A DNA stretch of 64,000 nucleotides from Streptomyces sp. SID13031 (GCF_010548305.1 NZ_JAAGLV010000015.1:159993-223992), one strand, 5' to 3'; shown: positions 8,143 to 16,511, counted from the first letter of the stretch. Numbers and translations: made by a program. The notes: generated by a model not told the origin, from the sequence alone.

Positions 8143-9316
8143 GGCCCTGGTCGCGGCCGAGCAGGACTCCGCGGGTGATGGCGTTGCTGCCGAACTTGTC
8201 GCGGACGCCGTCCAGGGCCGAGTCGAGCTCGTTGTTGGCGGCCTTGTCGAAGGGCAGGGCGAGCTGGACGGTCGACTCGTTCTCCAGATTGCCGACCGAG
8301 ATACCGACCAGGGTGATGCCCTGCTTCTCGATCAGCGGTCGCGCCGTGGCCATCAGCGAGCGCGCGGTGACCAGGATCGCCCGCGTCTGACCAGTTGCCT
8401 GAGGCAACGTGTGTGACCGGGTCGCCCGGGTGAAGTCGTCGAACCGGAGCCTCAGCGTGACGGTCCGCCCGGCCCGCCCAGCCGACCGCATCCGCCGGGT
8501 CACCCGATCGACCAGCCCGGCGAGGATCGCGTCGAGCGTCTCCGCCGACTTGGGCGATCGGCCCAGCGCGCGCTGCGACCCGATCGACCGCCGTCGTCGG
8601 CCGACCTCGATCGGCCGTGGATCGCGGTTGTGCGCCAGGGCGTGCAGGTGCCGCCCCGACGCCCGCCCGAGCATCGCGACCAACGCCGCCTCCGGCAGGA
8701 TCGCGACATCCCCGACCGTCGTCAGCCCGCGATTGCGCAACTTCTCGGCGGTCACCGCGCCGACGCCCCAGAGCCGCTCGACCGCCAGCGGATGCAGAAA
8801 TTCCAGCTCGCGATCCGGTGGTACCAGCAGCAGCCCGTCGGGCTTGGCGACCCCGCTCGCCACCTTCGCCAGGAACTTCGTCCGGGCGATCCCGACCGTG
8901 ATCGGCAACCCGACCTCGGCCAGTACTTCGGTACGCAGCCGCCGGGCGATCGCCACCGGCGTACCGGCGATCTTGCGCAGCCCGCCGACGTCCAGGAACG
9001 CCTCGTCGATCGACAACCCCTCGACCAGTGGCGTGGTGTTCTCGAAGACGGCGAAAACGGCCTTTGACGCTTCGGAGTACGCCGACATCCGCGGCTGGAC
9101 CACGATCGCCTGGGGACACTGCCGATACGCCTGGCCGCCGTTCATCGCCGTCCGGACGCCGTATGCCTTGGCCTCGTAGCTGCAGGCGAGCACGACGCCG
9201 GCGCCGACGATCACCGGCCGGCCGCGCAGGCGCGGGTCGTCCCGCTGCTCGACCGACGCGTAGAAAGCGTCCAGGTCGGCATGCAGGATGGTCGCTTCGC
9301 CGTCGGGCACGAACAT
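8117..9316 (-). CDS. dinB: Y-family DNA polymerase IV
   Basis: Translesion DNA polymerase of 399 aa. The catalytic palm has HADLDAFYASVEQRDDPRL near the start, CSYEAKAYGVRTAM, and the invariant SIDEAFLDV acidic motif. HhH residues follow (LWGVGAVTAEKLRNRGLTTVG), then the little-finger domain. A beta-clamp-binding motif QLALPF lies near the C-terminus. The ATG is embedded in a perfect SOS box, which supports damage induction. It converges with, and overlaps, the MFS gene by 26 bases. Confidence 0.93.
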   Translation of the reverse strand: MFVPDGEATILHADLDAFYASVEQRDDPRLRGRPVIVGAGVVLACSYEAKAYGVRTAMNGGQAYRQCPQAIVVQPRMSAYSEASKAVFAVFENTTPLVEGLSIDEAFLDVGGLRKIAGTPVAIARRLRTEVLAEVGLPITVGIARTKFLAKVASGVAKPDGLLLVPPDRELEFLHPLAVERLWGVGAVTAEKLRNRGLTTVGDVAILPEAALVAMLGRASGRHLHALAHNRDPRPIEVGRRRRSIGSQRALGRSPKSAETLDAILAGLVDRVTRRMRSAGRAGRTVTLRLRFDDFTRATRSHTLPQATGQTRAILVTARSLMATARPLIEKQGITLVGISVGNLENESTVQLALPFDKAANNELDSALDGVRDKFGSNAITRGVLLGRDQGLTVPMLPD

Positions 9317-9323
9317 ATGTTCG
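9310..9323 (-). promoter_or_regulatory. LexA/SOS box overlapping the dinB start
   Basis: CGAACATATGTTCG is a perfect 14-base palindrome and an exact match to the Gram-positive SOS consensus CGAAC-N4-GTTCG. The dinB ATG (9316-9314) sits in the box, so LexA bound here would cover the initiation codon and any leaderless transcript start. Confidence 0.85.
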
Positions 9324-9397
9324 CATACTCTCGGGCCGGCGGACAGCAGGCGAATAGGGAGAATTCCCGAGGCGCTCCAGTGGTCTGACAGGACAGA

Positions 9398-10630
9398 ATG
9401 TGGCTTATGGACCTGTCGGCATACCGCGCGCTCTGGCAGACGCGGGGCGTTTTCGCCCTGCTGACCTCGGCTGTCCTCGCCCGGATCCCGGTGATCGCCT
9501 CGATGGTGCCGGTCGCATTCCTGGCCAAGGACGCAGCGGGCAACTTCGGCTGGGCCGGCGTCGTCGCCGGCGCGTACTCCGTCGGTATGGCCGTCGGGGG
9601 ACCGCTGTGGTCGCGGCTGGCCGACCGCCGTGGCGGCAAGAGGGTCTTGATAGCTACGGGTATGGCCTGGAGCGTGGCGATGGCTGTCCTCGCTCTGCTG
9701 CCGTCAGACCAGTACCGCCTGATGCCAGTGATCTCCGGTCTCGCCGGGGCGTTCGTCTCGCCCGTCACTGCGATCCTGCGAGCCTCCTGGCCGCGCGTGG
9801 TCCAGGGCTCGCGCCTGCGGGCGGTCTACGCGCTGGACGCGACCGCGCAAGAGGTGCTGTTCGCGATCGGCCCGATGCTGGGTGCGCTGGTGGTCAGCTT
9901 CGCCAGCCCGCGGGCCGGAGTACTGGGTGCTGCGGTGGGGGCTGCGATTACTGTTTGGTGGTTCGGTCTGCTGCAGTCGCCTGCCGTTCCGCATGACGAG
10001 TCGCGAGGTGCGCGGCTGACGGCTCCGCAGCTGCTCTGGCATCGGTACAGGTTTCCGATGATCCTGTCTTTCGCCTTCTGTGTAACGGCTTTCGCCTCCG
10101 TCTCGCTCGGCATCGTCGCCTTCGCCGACGCACACGGCAACCGGCTGATCGCTGGCGTGCTGGAGACGGTCTGGGCGATCGGCAGCCTCGCCGGCGGCGT
10201 ACTGGTGGGTGCCCTGCCCGGCCGTCGCAGGTCGTACGTGTGGCGGCGGGCAGTGCTGGTCTCGGCCGGCATGCTGCTCTGTGTCTTCGCGACCTCGTCG
10301 CCTGTCTCGCTCGGGATCGCGTTGCTGCTCTCGGGGCTCGCACTGGCGCCTACTGTCGGTGCCCTGTACGAGCGGCTCGGTGCGATGACTCCGTCCTCGG
10401 TCAAGACCGAGGTGTTCGGGTGGATGGGCAGTGCGGGCATGGCGGGCGGCGCTGTCGGCTCTGCGGTCGCAGGGCTCGTGGTCGAAGCCTTCGGCGTCCG
10501 CTACGTGTGGGTGATGGCGGCACTCCTCACCCTCGCCGCCGCCGTCTCCCTCCTGCACATCCCGCCACACCTCCCGGTCGACGAGCCGGAGTCGCTCGAC
10601 CTACAACCGGTGCCTCAGGAGGCCCTGTAG
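9398..10630 (+). CDS. MFS transporter
   Basis: A 410-aa major facilitator with about 12 membrane helices. Visible motifs are the loop 2-3 motif A (GGPLWSRLADRRGGKRVL) and a proline- and glycine-rich helix 5 (ATAQEVLFAIGPMLGALVVSF). Substrate is unknown. ATG 9398 has AGGACAG just upstream; an in-frame ATG at 9407 is an alternative. It is divergent from dinB with an 81-base gap, so the SOS box lies within reach of its promoter too, but no second operator is seen. Probably monocistronic. Confidence 0.82.
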   Translation: MWLMDLSAYRALWQTRGVFALLTSAVLARIPVIASMVPVAFLAKDAAGNFGWAGVVAGAYSVGMAVGGPLWSRLADRRGGKRVLIATGMAWSVAMAVLALLPSDQYRLMPVISGLAGAFVSPVTAILRASWPRVVQGSRLRAVYALDATAQEVLFAIGPMLGALVVSFASPRAGVLGAAVGAAITVWWFGLLQSPAVPHDESRGARLTAPQLLWHRYRFPMILSFAFCVTAFASVSLGIVAFADAHGNRLIAGVLETVWAIGSLAGGVLVGALPGRRRSYVWRRAVLVSAGMLLCVFATSSPVSLGIALLLSGLALAPTVGALYERLGAMTPSSVKTEVFGWMGSAGMAGGAVGSAVAGLVVEAFGVRYVWVMAALLTLAAAVSLLHIPPHLPVDEPESLDLQPVPQEAL

Positions 10631-10737
10631 GCGGCAGCCGCCTCCCAGAGCGGTTGAGGCCGGCTGACGGCGAACTCGTCGTCGGGGGGATCGGGCGGAA
10701 GGTCTGCGGTTGGCAGGGCGGGGGGCTGGTGTTCCTC

Positions 10738-10760
10738 TCGGCGGCTCGGCGAGCCGCCGA
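10738..10760 (+). terminator. stem-loop in the MFS-aspartokinase gap
   Basis: Perfect 10-base stem TCGGCGGCTC / GAGCCGCCGA with a GGC loop. It lies about 110 bases after the MFS stop, with no U-run behind it. A smaller 6-base hairpin (10629-10643) sits on the MFS stop codon. Either could end the MFS transcript; a leader role for the next gene is possible. Confidence 0.4.
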
Positions 10761-10810
10761 ACGGGTGGACCAGTCGGTGGTCGGGCCGTAGGCAACGGGG
10801 AGATCACGGC

Positions 10811-10851
10811 TAGAATGAGGCGAACGACTACGCCCCGTGCAGCGCTGCACG
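10811..10851 (+). promoter_or_regulatory. aspartokinase promoter -10 and leader palindrome
   Basis: TAGAAT (10811-10816) is a close match to the -10 consensus; the -35 is not clear. A perfect 16-base palindrome CGTGCAGCGCTGCACG (10836-10851) follows, either in the DNA as an operator or in the roughly 80-base leader as a hairpin. No lysine riboswitch or leader peptide is recognised. Confidence 0.45.
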
Positions 10852-10904
10852 GCGTACCGCAACCAGCGCAGTATCGCTGGGGATTCAAGCTATGAGGAGA
10901 CTCT

Positions 10905-12173
10905 GTGGGACGCGTCGTGCACAAGTACGGCGGTTCTTCGGTCGCTGACGCCGATTGCATCAAGCGCGTGGCCCAACGGATCGTCGCGACTAAGAAGGCC
11001 GGGAACGACGTCGTCGTGGTGATCTCCGCGATGGGCGACACCACCGATGAACTGATGGACCTGGCCAAGCAGGTCTCACCGCTGCCGCCACCGCGTGAGC
11101 TGGACATGCTGCTCACCTCGGGTGAGCGGATCTCCGCCGCCCTGCTGGCGATGGCGATCGCGAACCTGGGCTACGAGGCCCGGTCGTTCACCGGCTCGCA
11201 GGCCGGTGTGATCACCACCTCGCGGCACGGCAACGCCCGGATCATCGACATCACGCCGGGCCGGATCGAGGAAGCCCTCGGCAAGGGGCACGTCGCGATC
11301 GTCGCCGGTTTCCAGGGGGTCGCGCAGGACACCAAGGACATCACCACGATGGGCCGGGGCGCGTCCGACACCACGGCGGTCGCGCTGGCCGCCGCGCTGG
11401 AGGCCGACTACTGCGAGATCTACACCGACGTGGACGGCATCTACACCGCGGACCCGCGGATCGTGCCGGCCGCTCGGCAGATCCCGAAGATCTCCTACGA
11501 GGAGATGCTCGAGATGGCTGCCTGCGGTGCGAAAGTCCTGCACCTGCGCTGCGTCGAGTACGCGCGGCGCTACAACGTCCCCGTCCACGTGCGCTCCTCC
11601 TTCTCGCAGAAGGAAGGCACCTGGGTCGTCGATGCGAAGGAATTGAACAACATGGAACAGGCGATCATCTCCGGCGTGGTCCAGGACCGCAACGAGGCCA
11701 AGATCACCGTCGTCGGCGTACCGGACAAGCCCGGAGAGGCGGCCCGGATCTTCGAGACGGTGGCCGGTGCCGAGACCAACATCGACATGATCGTGCAGAA
11801 CGTGTCGGCGGTCGCCACCAACCGCACCGACATCTCCTTCACGCTGCCCCGCGTCGACGGCGCCCGGGCGATGTCCGCGCTCGCCCGGCTGAAGGACGAG
11901 GTGGGCTACGAGCAGTTGCTGTACGACGACCAGATCGGCAAGATCTCGGTGGTCGGTGTCGGAATGCGCTCGCACCCGGGTGTTTCGGCGAAGTTCTTCT
12001 CCGCGCTGGCCGAGGTCGGCGTCAACATCGAGATGATCTCGACATCCGAAATCCGGATCTCGGTCGTCATCGACGAGAACCTGGTGGACGTCGCCGTGAC
12101 CGCGGCGCACACTGCATTCGACCTGGACGACGAGCACACCCAAGCTGTCGTGTACGGAGGAACTGGACGGTGA
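10905..12173 (+). CDS. lysC: aspartate kinase
   Basis: Phosphorylates aspartate in the first step to lysine, threonine, methionine and diaminopimelate. At 422 aa it has the normal length of monofunctional actinobacterial enzymes. The N-terminal kinase domain begins VVHKYGGSSVADADCIK and contains MGRGASDTTAVALAAALEAD. Two C-terminal ACT domains follow (ITVVGVPDKPGEAARIFETV; ISVVGVGMRSHPGVSAKFF), which bind the feedback amino acids. GAGGAGA precedes the GTG start. An internal ATG at 11652 with its own ribosome site could make a separate beta subunit. The stop overlaps the start of asd, so the two form an operon. Confidence 0.95.
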   Translation: MGRVVHKYGGSSVADADCIKRVAQRIVATKKAGNDVVVVISAMGDTTDELMDLAKQVSPLPPPRELDMLLTSGERISAALLAMAIANLGYEARSFTGSQAGVITTSRHGNARIIDITPGRIEEALGKGHVAIVAGFQGVAQDTKDITTMGRGASDTTAVALAAALEADYCEIYTDVDGIYTADPRIVPAARQIPKISYEEMLEMAACGAKVLHLRCVEYARRYNVPVHVRSSFSQKEGTWVVDAKELNNMEQAIISGVVQDRNEAKITVVGVPDKPGEAARIFETVAGAETNIDMIVQNVSAVATNRTDISFTLPRVDGARAMSALARLKDEVGYEQLLYDDQIGKISVVGVGMRSHPGVSAKFFSALAEVGVNIEMISTSEIRISVVIDENLVDVAVTAAHTAFDLDDEHTQAVVYGGTGR

Positions 12174-13270
12174 CACCTGTGAGCGCACTCGATCAGACCG
12201 AAGACCGCACGGGGCTCCCCACGCTGGCGGTGGTCGGCGCGACCGGCGCCGTCGGCACGGTGATGCTGACCCTGCTCTCGACCCGGGAGAACGTCTGGGG
12301 CGAGATCCGCCTGATCGCATCCGAGCGCTCCGCAGGCAAACGGCTGAAGGTCCGCGGCGAGGAGGTCGAGGTCGTCGCGATCAGCGCCGAGGCCTTCGAG
12401 GGGATCGACGTCGCGATGTTCGACGTACCGGACGAGGTGTCCGCGCACTGGGCGCCGATCGCCGCGTCCAAGGGCGCCGTCGTGGTGGACAACTCCGGCG
12501 CCTTCCGGATGGACCCCGACGTCCCGCTGGTGGTGCCCGAGGTGAACGCCGAGGCGGCCCGCAACCGGCCGAAGGGGATCATCTCCAACCCCAACTGCAC
12601 GACGCTGTCGATGATCGTCGCGATGGGCGCGCTGCACCACCGGTACGAGCTGGAGCAGCTCGTCGTCGCGTCGTACCAGGCGGCCTCCGGGGCTGGTCAG
12701 GAAGGCATCGACACGCTTTACGACCAGCTGATGAAGGTGGCCGGCAACCGCGAGCTCGGGACCACCCCGGGCGACGTGCGCCGGGTGATCGGCAACGCGC
12801 TCGGCCCGTTCGCGGCGCCGCTGGCGATGAACGTCGTGCCGTGGGCGGGCTCGCTCAAGGAGGACGGCTGGTCCTCGGAGGAGCTCAAGGTCCGCAACGA
12901 GTCGCGCAAGATCCTCAACCTGCCCGACCTGAAGGTCTCCGCGACCTGCGTCCGGGTGCCGGTGATCACGACGCACTCGCTGTCGGTGCACGCCCGCTTC
13001 GCCCAGGTGGTCGACGTCGACGAGGCCCGCGATGTACTGCGGGACGCGCCCGGCGTGCTCGTCTTCGACAACCCGGCCGAGGGGGAGTTCCCGACGCCGG
13101 CCGACGTGGTCGGCACCGACCCGACCTGGGTCGGCCGGATCCGCAAGTCCCTGGACGACCCGCAGGCCCTCGAGCTCTTCGTCTGCGGCGACAACCTGCG
13201 CAAGGGCGCGGCCCTCAACACCGCCCAGATCGCCGAGGTCGTGGCCAAGGAGTTCACCCCGGCCAAGTAG
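12170..13270 (+). CDS. asd: aspartate-semialdehyde dehydrogenase
   Basis: Reduces aspartyl phosphate to aspartate semialdehyde with NADPH. At 366 aa it is slightly longer than relatives because of a short N-terminal tail. It has the dinucleotide motif VVGATGAVGTVML, the catalytic cysteine in IISNPNCTTLSM (about residue 143), and the substrate region ASYQAASGAGQEG. GTG 12170 overlaps the lysC stop by 4 bases; a second GTG (12179) in frame is possible. It is the last gene of the operon, followed by a strong terminator. Confidence 0.95.
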   Translation: MTPVSALDQTEDRTGLPTLAVVGATGAVGTVMLTLLSTRENVWGEIRLIASERSAGKRLKVRGEEVEVVAISAEAFEGIDVAMFDVPDEVSAHWAPIAASKGAVVVDNSGAFRMDPDVPLVVPEVNAEAARNRPKGIISNPNCTTLSMIVAMGALHHRYELEQLVVASYQAASGAGQEGIDTLYDQLMKVAGNRELGTTPGDVRRVIGNALGPFAAPLAMNVVPWAGSLKEDGWSSEELKVRNESRKILNLPDLKVSATCVRVPVITTHSLSVHARFAQVVDVDEARDVLRDAPGVLVFDNPAEGEFPTPADVVGTDPTWVGRIRKSLDDPQALELFVCGDNLRKGAALNTAQIAEVVAKEFTPAK

Positions 13271-13277
13271 ATTCTTC

Positions 13278-13317
13278 AACCACACAAGGGCCCTGGCGAC
13301 AGGGCCCTTGTGTGGTT
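13278..13317. terminator. bidirectional terminator asd / TrmB-LuxR regulator
   Basis: An 18-base perfect stem (AACCACACAAGGGCCCTG, 13278-13295, and its complement, 13300-13317) with a GCGA loop, lying between convergent genes. The stop codon of the regulator starts at the edge of the stem. The A/T-rich outer ends on both sides fit two-way termination. Confidence 0.9.
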
Positions 13318-14309
13318 TACAGCCACTTCTCGCGCGCGGCGTGCAGAGCCAGCTGGAAGCGGGTGCTGGCGCCGGTACGGTTCATCAGCCGCTCGAGGTA
13401 GCGGAAGAAGGTCCGCCGGCTGATGCCCAGCGTGCGGGCGATCGTGTCGTCGGCTGCCCCTGTCGCCAGCAGGGCCAGCAAACGCCGCTCGATCGGCTCC
13501 AGCCGGTCGTCCTCCGCGCCGACGGAGGCGTGCAGCGGCAGGGCGTTGCGCCAGCACAGCTCGAACATCCCGATCAGCGCCGTCAGCAGGCTGCTCGGCC
13601 GGATGATCAGCAGTGACCGGTTCACATCGGTGTCGCGCACCGACATCGACACGAACGCGATCGATCCGTCGATGATGGTCAGCTTCGCCGGTACGTCGGG
13701 CAGTACCCGGGCCTGCTCGCCGGCCTCCACGCAGGGCAGGATGTTCTCGGTCAGGTACCCCGGCACCTCGACGGACTCCGGCGAGTAGACGATCCGGTAC
13801 GAGACGCCGCGCCGGAGTTGCTCGATCTCCTCCTGGTTCGGGCCTGCGCCCAGGTAGTACGGCGGGGTGTCGATGGCCTGGATCTCGCGTTGCGCGCTGC
13901 CCTTGATCTGGTGGATCCGCTCGACGATCGCGCTGCCGGTGACGACCTCGATCAGGTGCGTCGTCGACTCGTTGTGCACGGTCCGGCGGAACTCGTCGTA
14001 CGCGTTCAGGACCTCGATCCTGGCCTGCTTGAGCTCCGACTCCCGGCGCAGCGTGAGCGCCTCCAGACCGGCGTCAGGGGGCACCGGCAGGAACCTGGAG
14101 TGGTCCGACCCCGAACGCCGCGCCAGCCCCGCCTGGACGAGGCCGTCGAGCGTCGCGTCGATCCCCTTCGCGAGGTCCGGCACCGCCGCGTCCAGCTCGG
14201 CGACCGAGCACGGTCCGGTCCGCAGCAGGTGCTGGTAGACCCGGACCTCGTCGCCGTTCAGGCCGAGCACCCTCAAGTAGTCGGCACGCTCCGTGTCGGT
14301 CGAGCTCAT
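13317..14309 (-). CDS. TrmB-like / LuxR-type transcriptional regulator
   Basis: A 330-aa regulator with two DNA-binding-type ends. The N-terminus (DYLRVLGLNGDEVRVYQHLL) is a TrmB-type winged helix. The middle contains a ligand or phospholipase-D-like fold with RIVYSPESVEVPG. The C-terminus is a LuxR helix-turn-helix (IERRLLALLATGAADDTIAR, then TLGISRRTFFRYLERLM). Such proteins are common in Streptomyces-type actinobacteria and their targets vary. ATG 14309 was chosen because AAGGGG lies 5 bases upstream; a GTG 30 bases earlier lacks this. It faces the aspartate operon, and the glycan locus lies behind it. Confidence 0.8.
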   Translation of the reverse strand: MSSTDTERADYLRVLGLNGDEVRVYQHLLRTGPCSVAELDAAVPDLAKGIDATLDGLVQAGLARRSGSDHSRFLPVPPDAGLEALTLRRESELKQARIEVLNAYDEFRRTVHNESTTHLIEVVTGSAIVERIHQIKGSAQREIQAIDTPPYYLGAGPNQEEIEQLRRGVSYRIVYSPESVEVPGYLTENILPCVEAGEQARVLPDVPAKLTIIDGSIAFVSMSVRDTDVNRSLLIIRPSSLLTALIGMFELCWRNALPLHASVGAEDDRLEPIERRLLALLATGAADDTIARTLGISRRTFFRYLERLMNRTGASTRFQLALHAAREKWL

Positions 14310-14709
14310 GACGCCCCTTTCCCTCCCGAGCGCGCTCACCGTGCGCTACCGCCGCTCCAGCGTAGAACGAACGATGAATTGGATTCAGTACTGTCCGTAT
14401 CCCGGCGACTGCACCGAGCGATATTTGTTGTTCTGTCAGCATTCTTGTGCCGTGTCACCATCTGGCCACCACTTCTGCGCAGTTGTGAGCGAGAATTGAG
14501 GTCCAGCAGCCCGGCGACGGACCACCTGAGCGCCGCCGGGCTGCTGTTCCAATTCTGGCCCCAGTTCGCTTTCCCGTCAGCGAACGCCGTTTCGGTTGGG
14601 TCTCGATCCCGGCGTATCGGTGCCCTCGCACTCCCGTGCCATCACCGGCTGTGCCGGAGGGTGTACAAACTGTGCAACTCCATCGTGAGGCCGATGAGGA
14701 GGAGACCCG
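14310..14709. other. 400-base gap with an orphan hairpin
   Basis: No gene is supported here. The gap holds the promoter side of the TrmB/LuxR-like regulator, a long stem-loop (14492-14556) not adjacent to any gene end, and the leader of the protease remnant with a very good ribosome site (GGAGGAGA just before 14710). Confidence 0.6.
14492..14556. terminator. orphan terminator-like stem-loop
   Basis: AGAATTG (14492-14498) pairs with CAATTCT (14550-14556), and CAGCAGCCCGGCG (14504-14516) pairs perfectly with 14534-14546. The loop is 17 bases, with a small internal loop between the two stems. Twenty stem pairs make it a strong structure, but no gene ends beside it. It is either a relic of a lost gene or a two-way insulator. 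Confidence 0.6.
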
Positions 14710-15066
14710 ATGTCGCAGCAACTGCGTCAGGTTCTGCCCAGGCATCATCGCCGGGCCTTCGGTCGTGGTGCGATGACCGCCGCCCTGGTCATCGTGCCGG
14801 TGCACTCGGCGCGTGCCCGGGCAACCTCCGCCCAAGGTGGTTCGGGCCCCCGGGTTGCCGGTGGGATCCATGCAGTGCCAGGCGAGCTTCCGTGGATGGT
14901 GAGGCTGTCCACGGGAAGTGGTGCCGAGACCGGTACCTCTCAGCGATCGCTGACCGCCGAGCCCTGGGTGGGTTCCACCGGCAACGCCCCTCAATCCGGT
15001 AGTACCCCCCGGATGTCCTTGCGGGCGGGCGTTCCGTCCTACCGGTCGGCCAGCCACCTCTTCTGA
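14710..15066 (+). pseudogene. truncated trypsin-like (S1A) secreted protease
   Basis: A 118-aa frame with an arginine-rich N-terminus and a short hydrophobic stretch (TAALVIVPVHSA), like a degraded export signal. The mature start PRVAGGIHAVPGELPWMVRL matches the activation site of S1A trypsin-like proteases (RVVGGT...). The catalytic histidine region, normally LTAAHC, reads LTAEPW, three single-base changes away in the codons. After VGSTGN the similarity fades and the frame stops; a full enzyme needs over 200 residues, with Asp and Ser. It is therefore inactive as a protease. A strong ribosome site and a downstream hairpin remain, so a short secreted peptide cannot be excluded. Confidence 0.65.
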
Positions 15067-15087
15067 GGGCCCGGCCGGGCCCTCAGA
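15062..15087. terminator. perfect 26-base palindrome at the remnant's stop
   Basis: TCTGAGGGCCCGG / CCGGGCCCTCAGA is a perfect inverted repeat without a spacer, overlapping the stop codon of the protease remnant. It lies 30 bases before the 3' end of the glycosyltransferase gene on the other strand, so it probably ends transcription from both sides. Confidence 0.65.
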
Positions 15088-15117
15088 GCGACGGTGGTTC
15101 TGCTGCGACGAACCGTC

Positions 15118-16416
15118 TCAGCTTGCGGCGAGGAACGACGAGAGCACGGTGGCCGAGTAGCTGCCGTCGTGCAACCGGCGGACGAAGTCCGGGCCCTGTG
15201 CCGCGATCTTCTGTGCGTGGCCGCGGTCGTCGAGCAGCTCGAGCACGACCTCACTGATGTTCTCGACCGTCGTCTCGACGATGGGGAGCTCCTCGCCGGC
15301 CGCCTCGTGGACCCGCCGGCGGTTGTGCTCGGTGATGTGGCCCAGCACGACCCGTCCGGCCGCCATGGCCTCGCAGGCCGTGACGCCGTAGCTGCCCAGC
15401 CGGAACTGGTCGAGCACGAGGTCGGCCGAGCCGATGATGCGGCGTACCTCCTCGGGCGAGACGCCCTCGATGCGGCGGTACTCGACCAGGCCGCGCTCGT
15501 GCAGGTCCAGCATCGCCTCGTCGACCTGCTCGGAGCCCTTGAACTTCGAGCTGGTGGGCATGTGCACCGCCACGGGGCGCGGCCGCTCCATCGGCAGTTC
15601 CGCGGACTCCCACAGGGCGAGGTCGATGACCACCGGGCACCAGGTGGCGTCGGGGAGGTCGTCGAGGAGGTCGGGCGTGGACACGAAGGCGGGTAGGTCG
15701 AGTGAGGCCAGCCCGGCGAGGTTGCGGCGGACCTGCCGCTCCAGCACGTCGACCTCGGCCCACTCCTCCCGCACGTAAGGCGACCAGGGGTAGTTCTCGC
15801 GGTGCAGGCTCGGGAGCCGCACATCGCGGCCGTGGCCGATGGTGGCGACCTGCAGGCCGTACCCCGTCAGGGCCCGCGCCTCGGTGAACGCGTTGGAACT
15901 CAGCAGCGAACCGAACATCGGCCGCTGCGCCTCGATGAGCACGTGCGTGAAACCCCGCCGGACATACTCGAATTGCTCGCGCTGCCACTCGGACGAGTGC
16001 AGGTAGACCTGCTCGGGCACCTGGTGGTCGGAGTAGAACCGGAAGCCGCTGGGAATGCCGACCATGTTGACAGCGCCGACGCCGGGCAGCTGCCGCTCCG
16101 CCGCTCGCGCCCAGAGCCAGCCCTGGCCGGCGAAGTTGGCCGGCGCCACGTAGAGCCGCGTGGGGGTCTCCGGCACGGGCGGGCGGCTCGCGCGGGCCTG
16201 CGCGACGAGCTCCGGCGGCACCACGATGGTGGGCCGGATCACCAGCGCCGGGGCGCCGCCGAGGCGGCGAATATAGAGGTCGACCCGAGTCGGCAGCCGC
16301 CGCCGCAGCGCCTTGATCTGCGGACGGAACGGGCGAAGCAGTGCTCGGACGGGGCCGCGGAGCACGCGGAGCACCAGGCGGTGTGGCGCGCGAACCAGGG
16401 TCTTGAGCTGCGACAT
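15118..16416 (-). CDS. GT-B-like glycosyltransferase, paralogue A
   Basis: A 432-aa protein with a basic N-terminal region (residues 1-50, R-rich, amphipathic, possibly membrane-associating), then a GT-B-like domain. It shares a signature with the proteins at 28000-29214 and at the C-terminus of 35490-38096: NFAGQGWLWARA; THVLIEAQRPMFG; GHGRDVRLP; FVSTPDLLDDLP; KFKGSEQVDEAM; DLVLDQFRLGSYGVTACEAM. The last resembles the GT4 donor-site G-x-x-x-x-E region. It probably transfers a sugar from a nucleotide donor in the cytoplasm, but donor and acceptor are unknown. It is divergent from wecC with a 150-base gap that carries a repeated motif. Confidence 0.7.
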   Translation of the reverse strand: MSQLKTLVRAPHRLVLRVLRGPVRALLRPFRPQIKALRRRLPTRVDLYIRRLGGAPALVIRPTIVVPPELVAQARASRPPVPETPTRLYVAPANFAGQGWLWARAAERQLPGVGAVNMVGIPSGFRFYSDHQVPEQVYLHSSEWQREQFEYVRRGFTHVLIEAQRPMFGSLLSSNAFTEARALTGYGLQVATIGHGRDVRLPSLHRENYPWSPYVREEWAEVDVLERQVRRNLAGLASLDLPAFVSTPDLLDDLPDATWCPVVIDLALWESAELPMERPRPVAVHMPTSSKFKGSEQVDEAMLDLHERGLVEYRRIEGVSPEEVRRIIGSADLVLDQFRLGSYGVTACEAMAAGRVVLGHITEHNRRRVHEAAGEELPIVETTVENISEVVLELLDDRGHAQKIAAQGPDFVRRLHDGSYSATVLSSFLAAS

Positions 16417-16478
16417 CGGGGTGGCTTTCCTTAAAGGTTTGGCAACGCGGGCGAGTGGCCTCAGTCCGCCCGCTCGGT

Positions 16479-16511
16479 GCTTAGATTACCCCGGTACCGG
16501 CTTAGACTACT
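16479..16511. promoter_or_regulatory. twin GCTTAGAYTAC repeats around a palindrome
   Basis: GCTTAGATTAC (16479-16489) and GCTTAGACTAC (16500-16510) are direct repeats 21 bases apart, two helical turns. The palindrome CCGGTACCGG (16491-16500) lies between them. Each repeat includes a -10-like TAGAtT / TAGAcT on the + strand. This could be tandem wecC promoters or a regulator site in the divergent control region. Confidence 0.5.
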
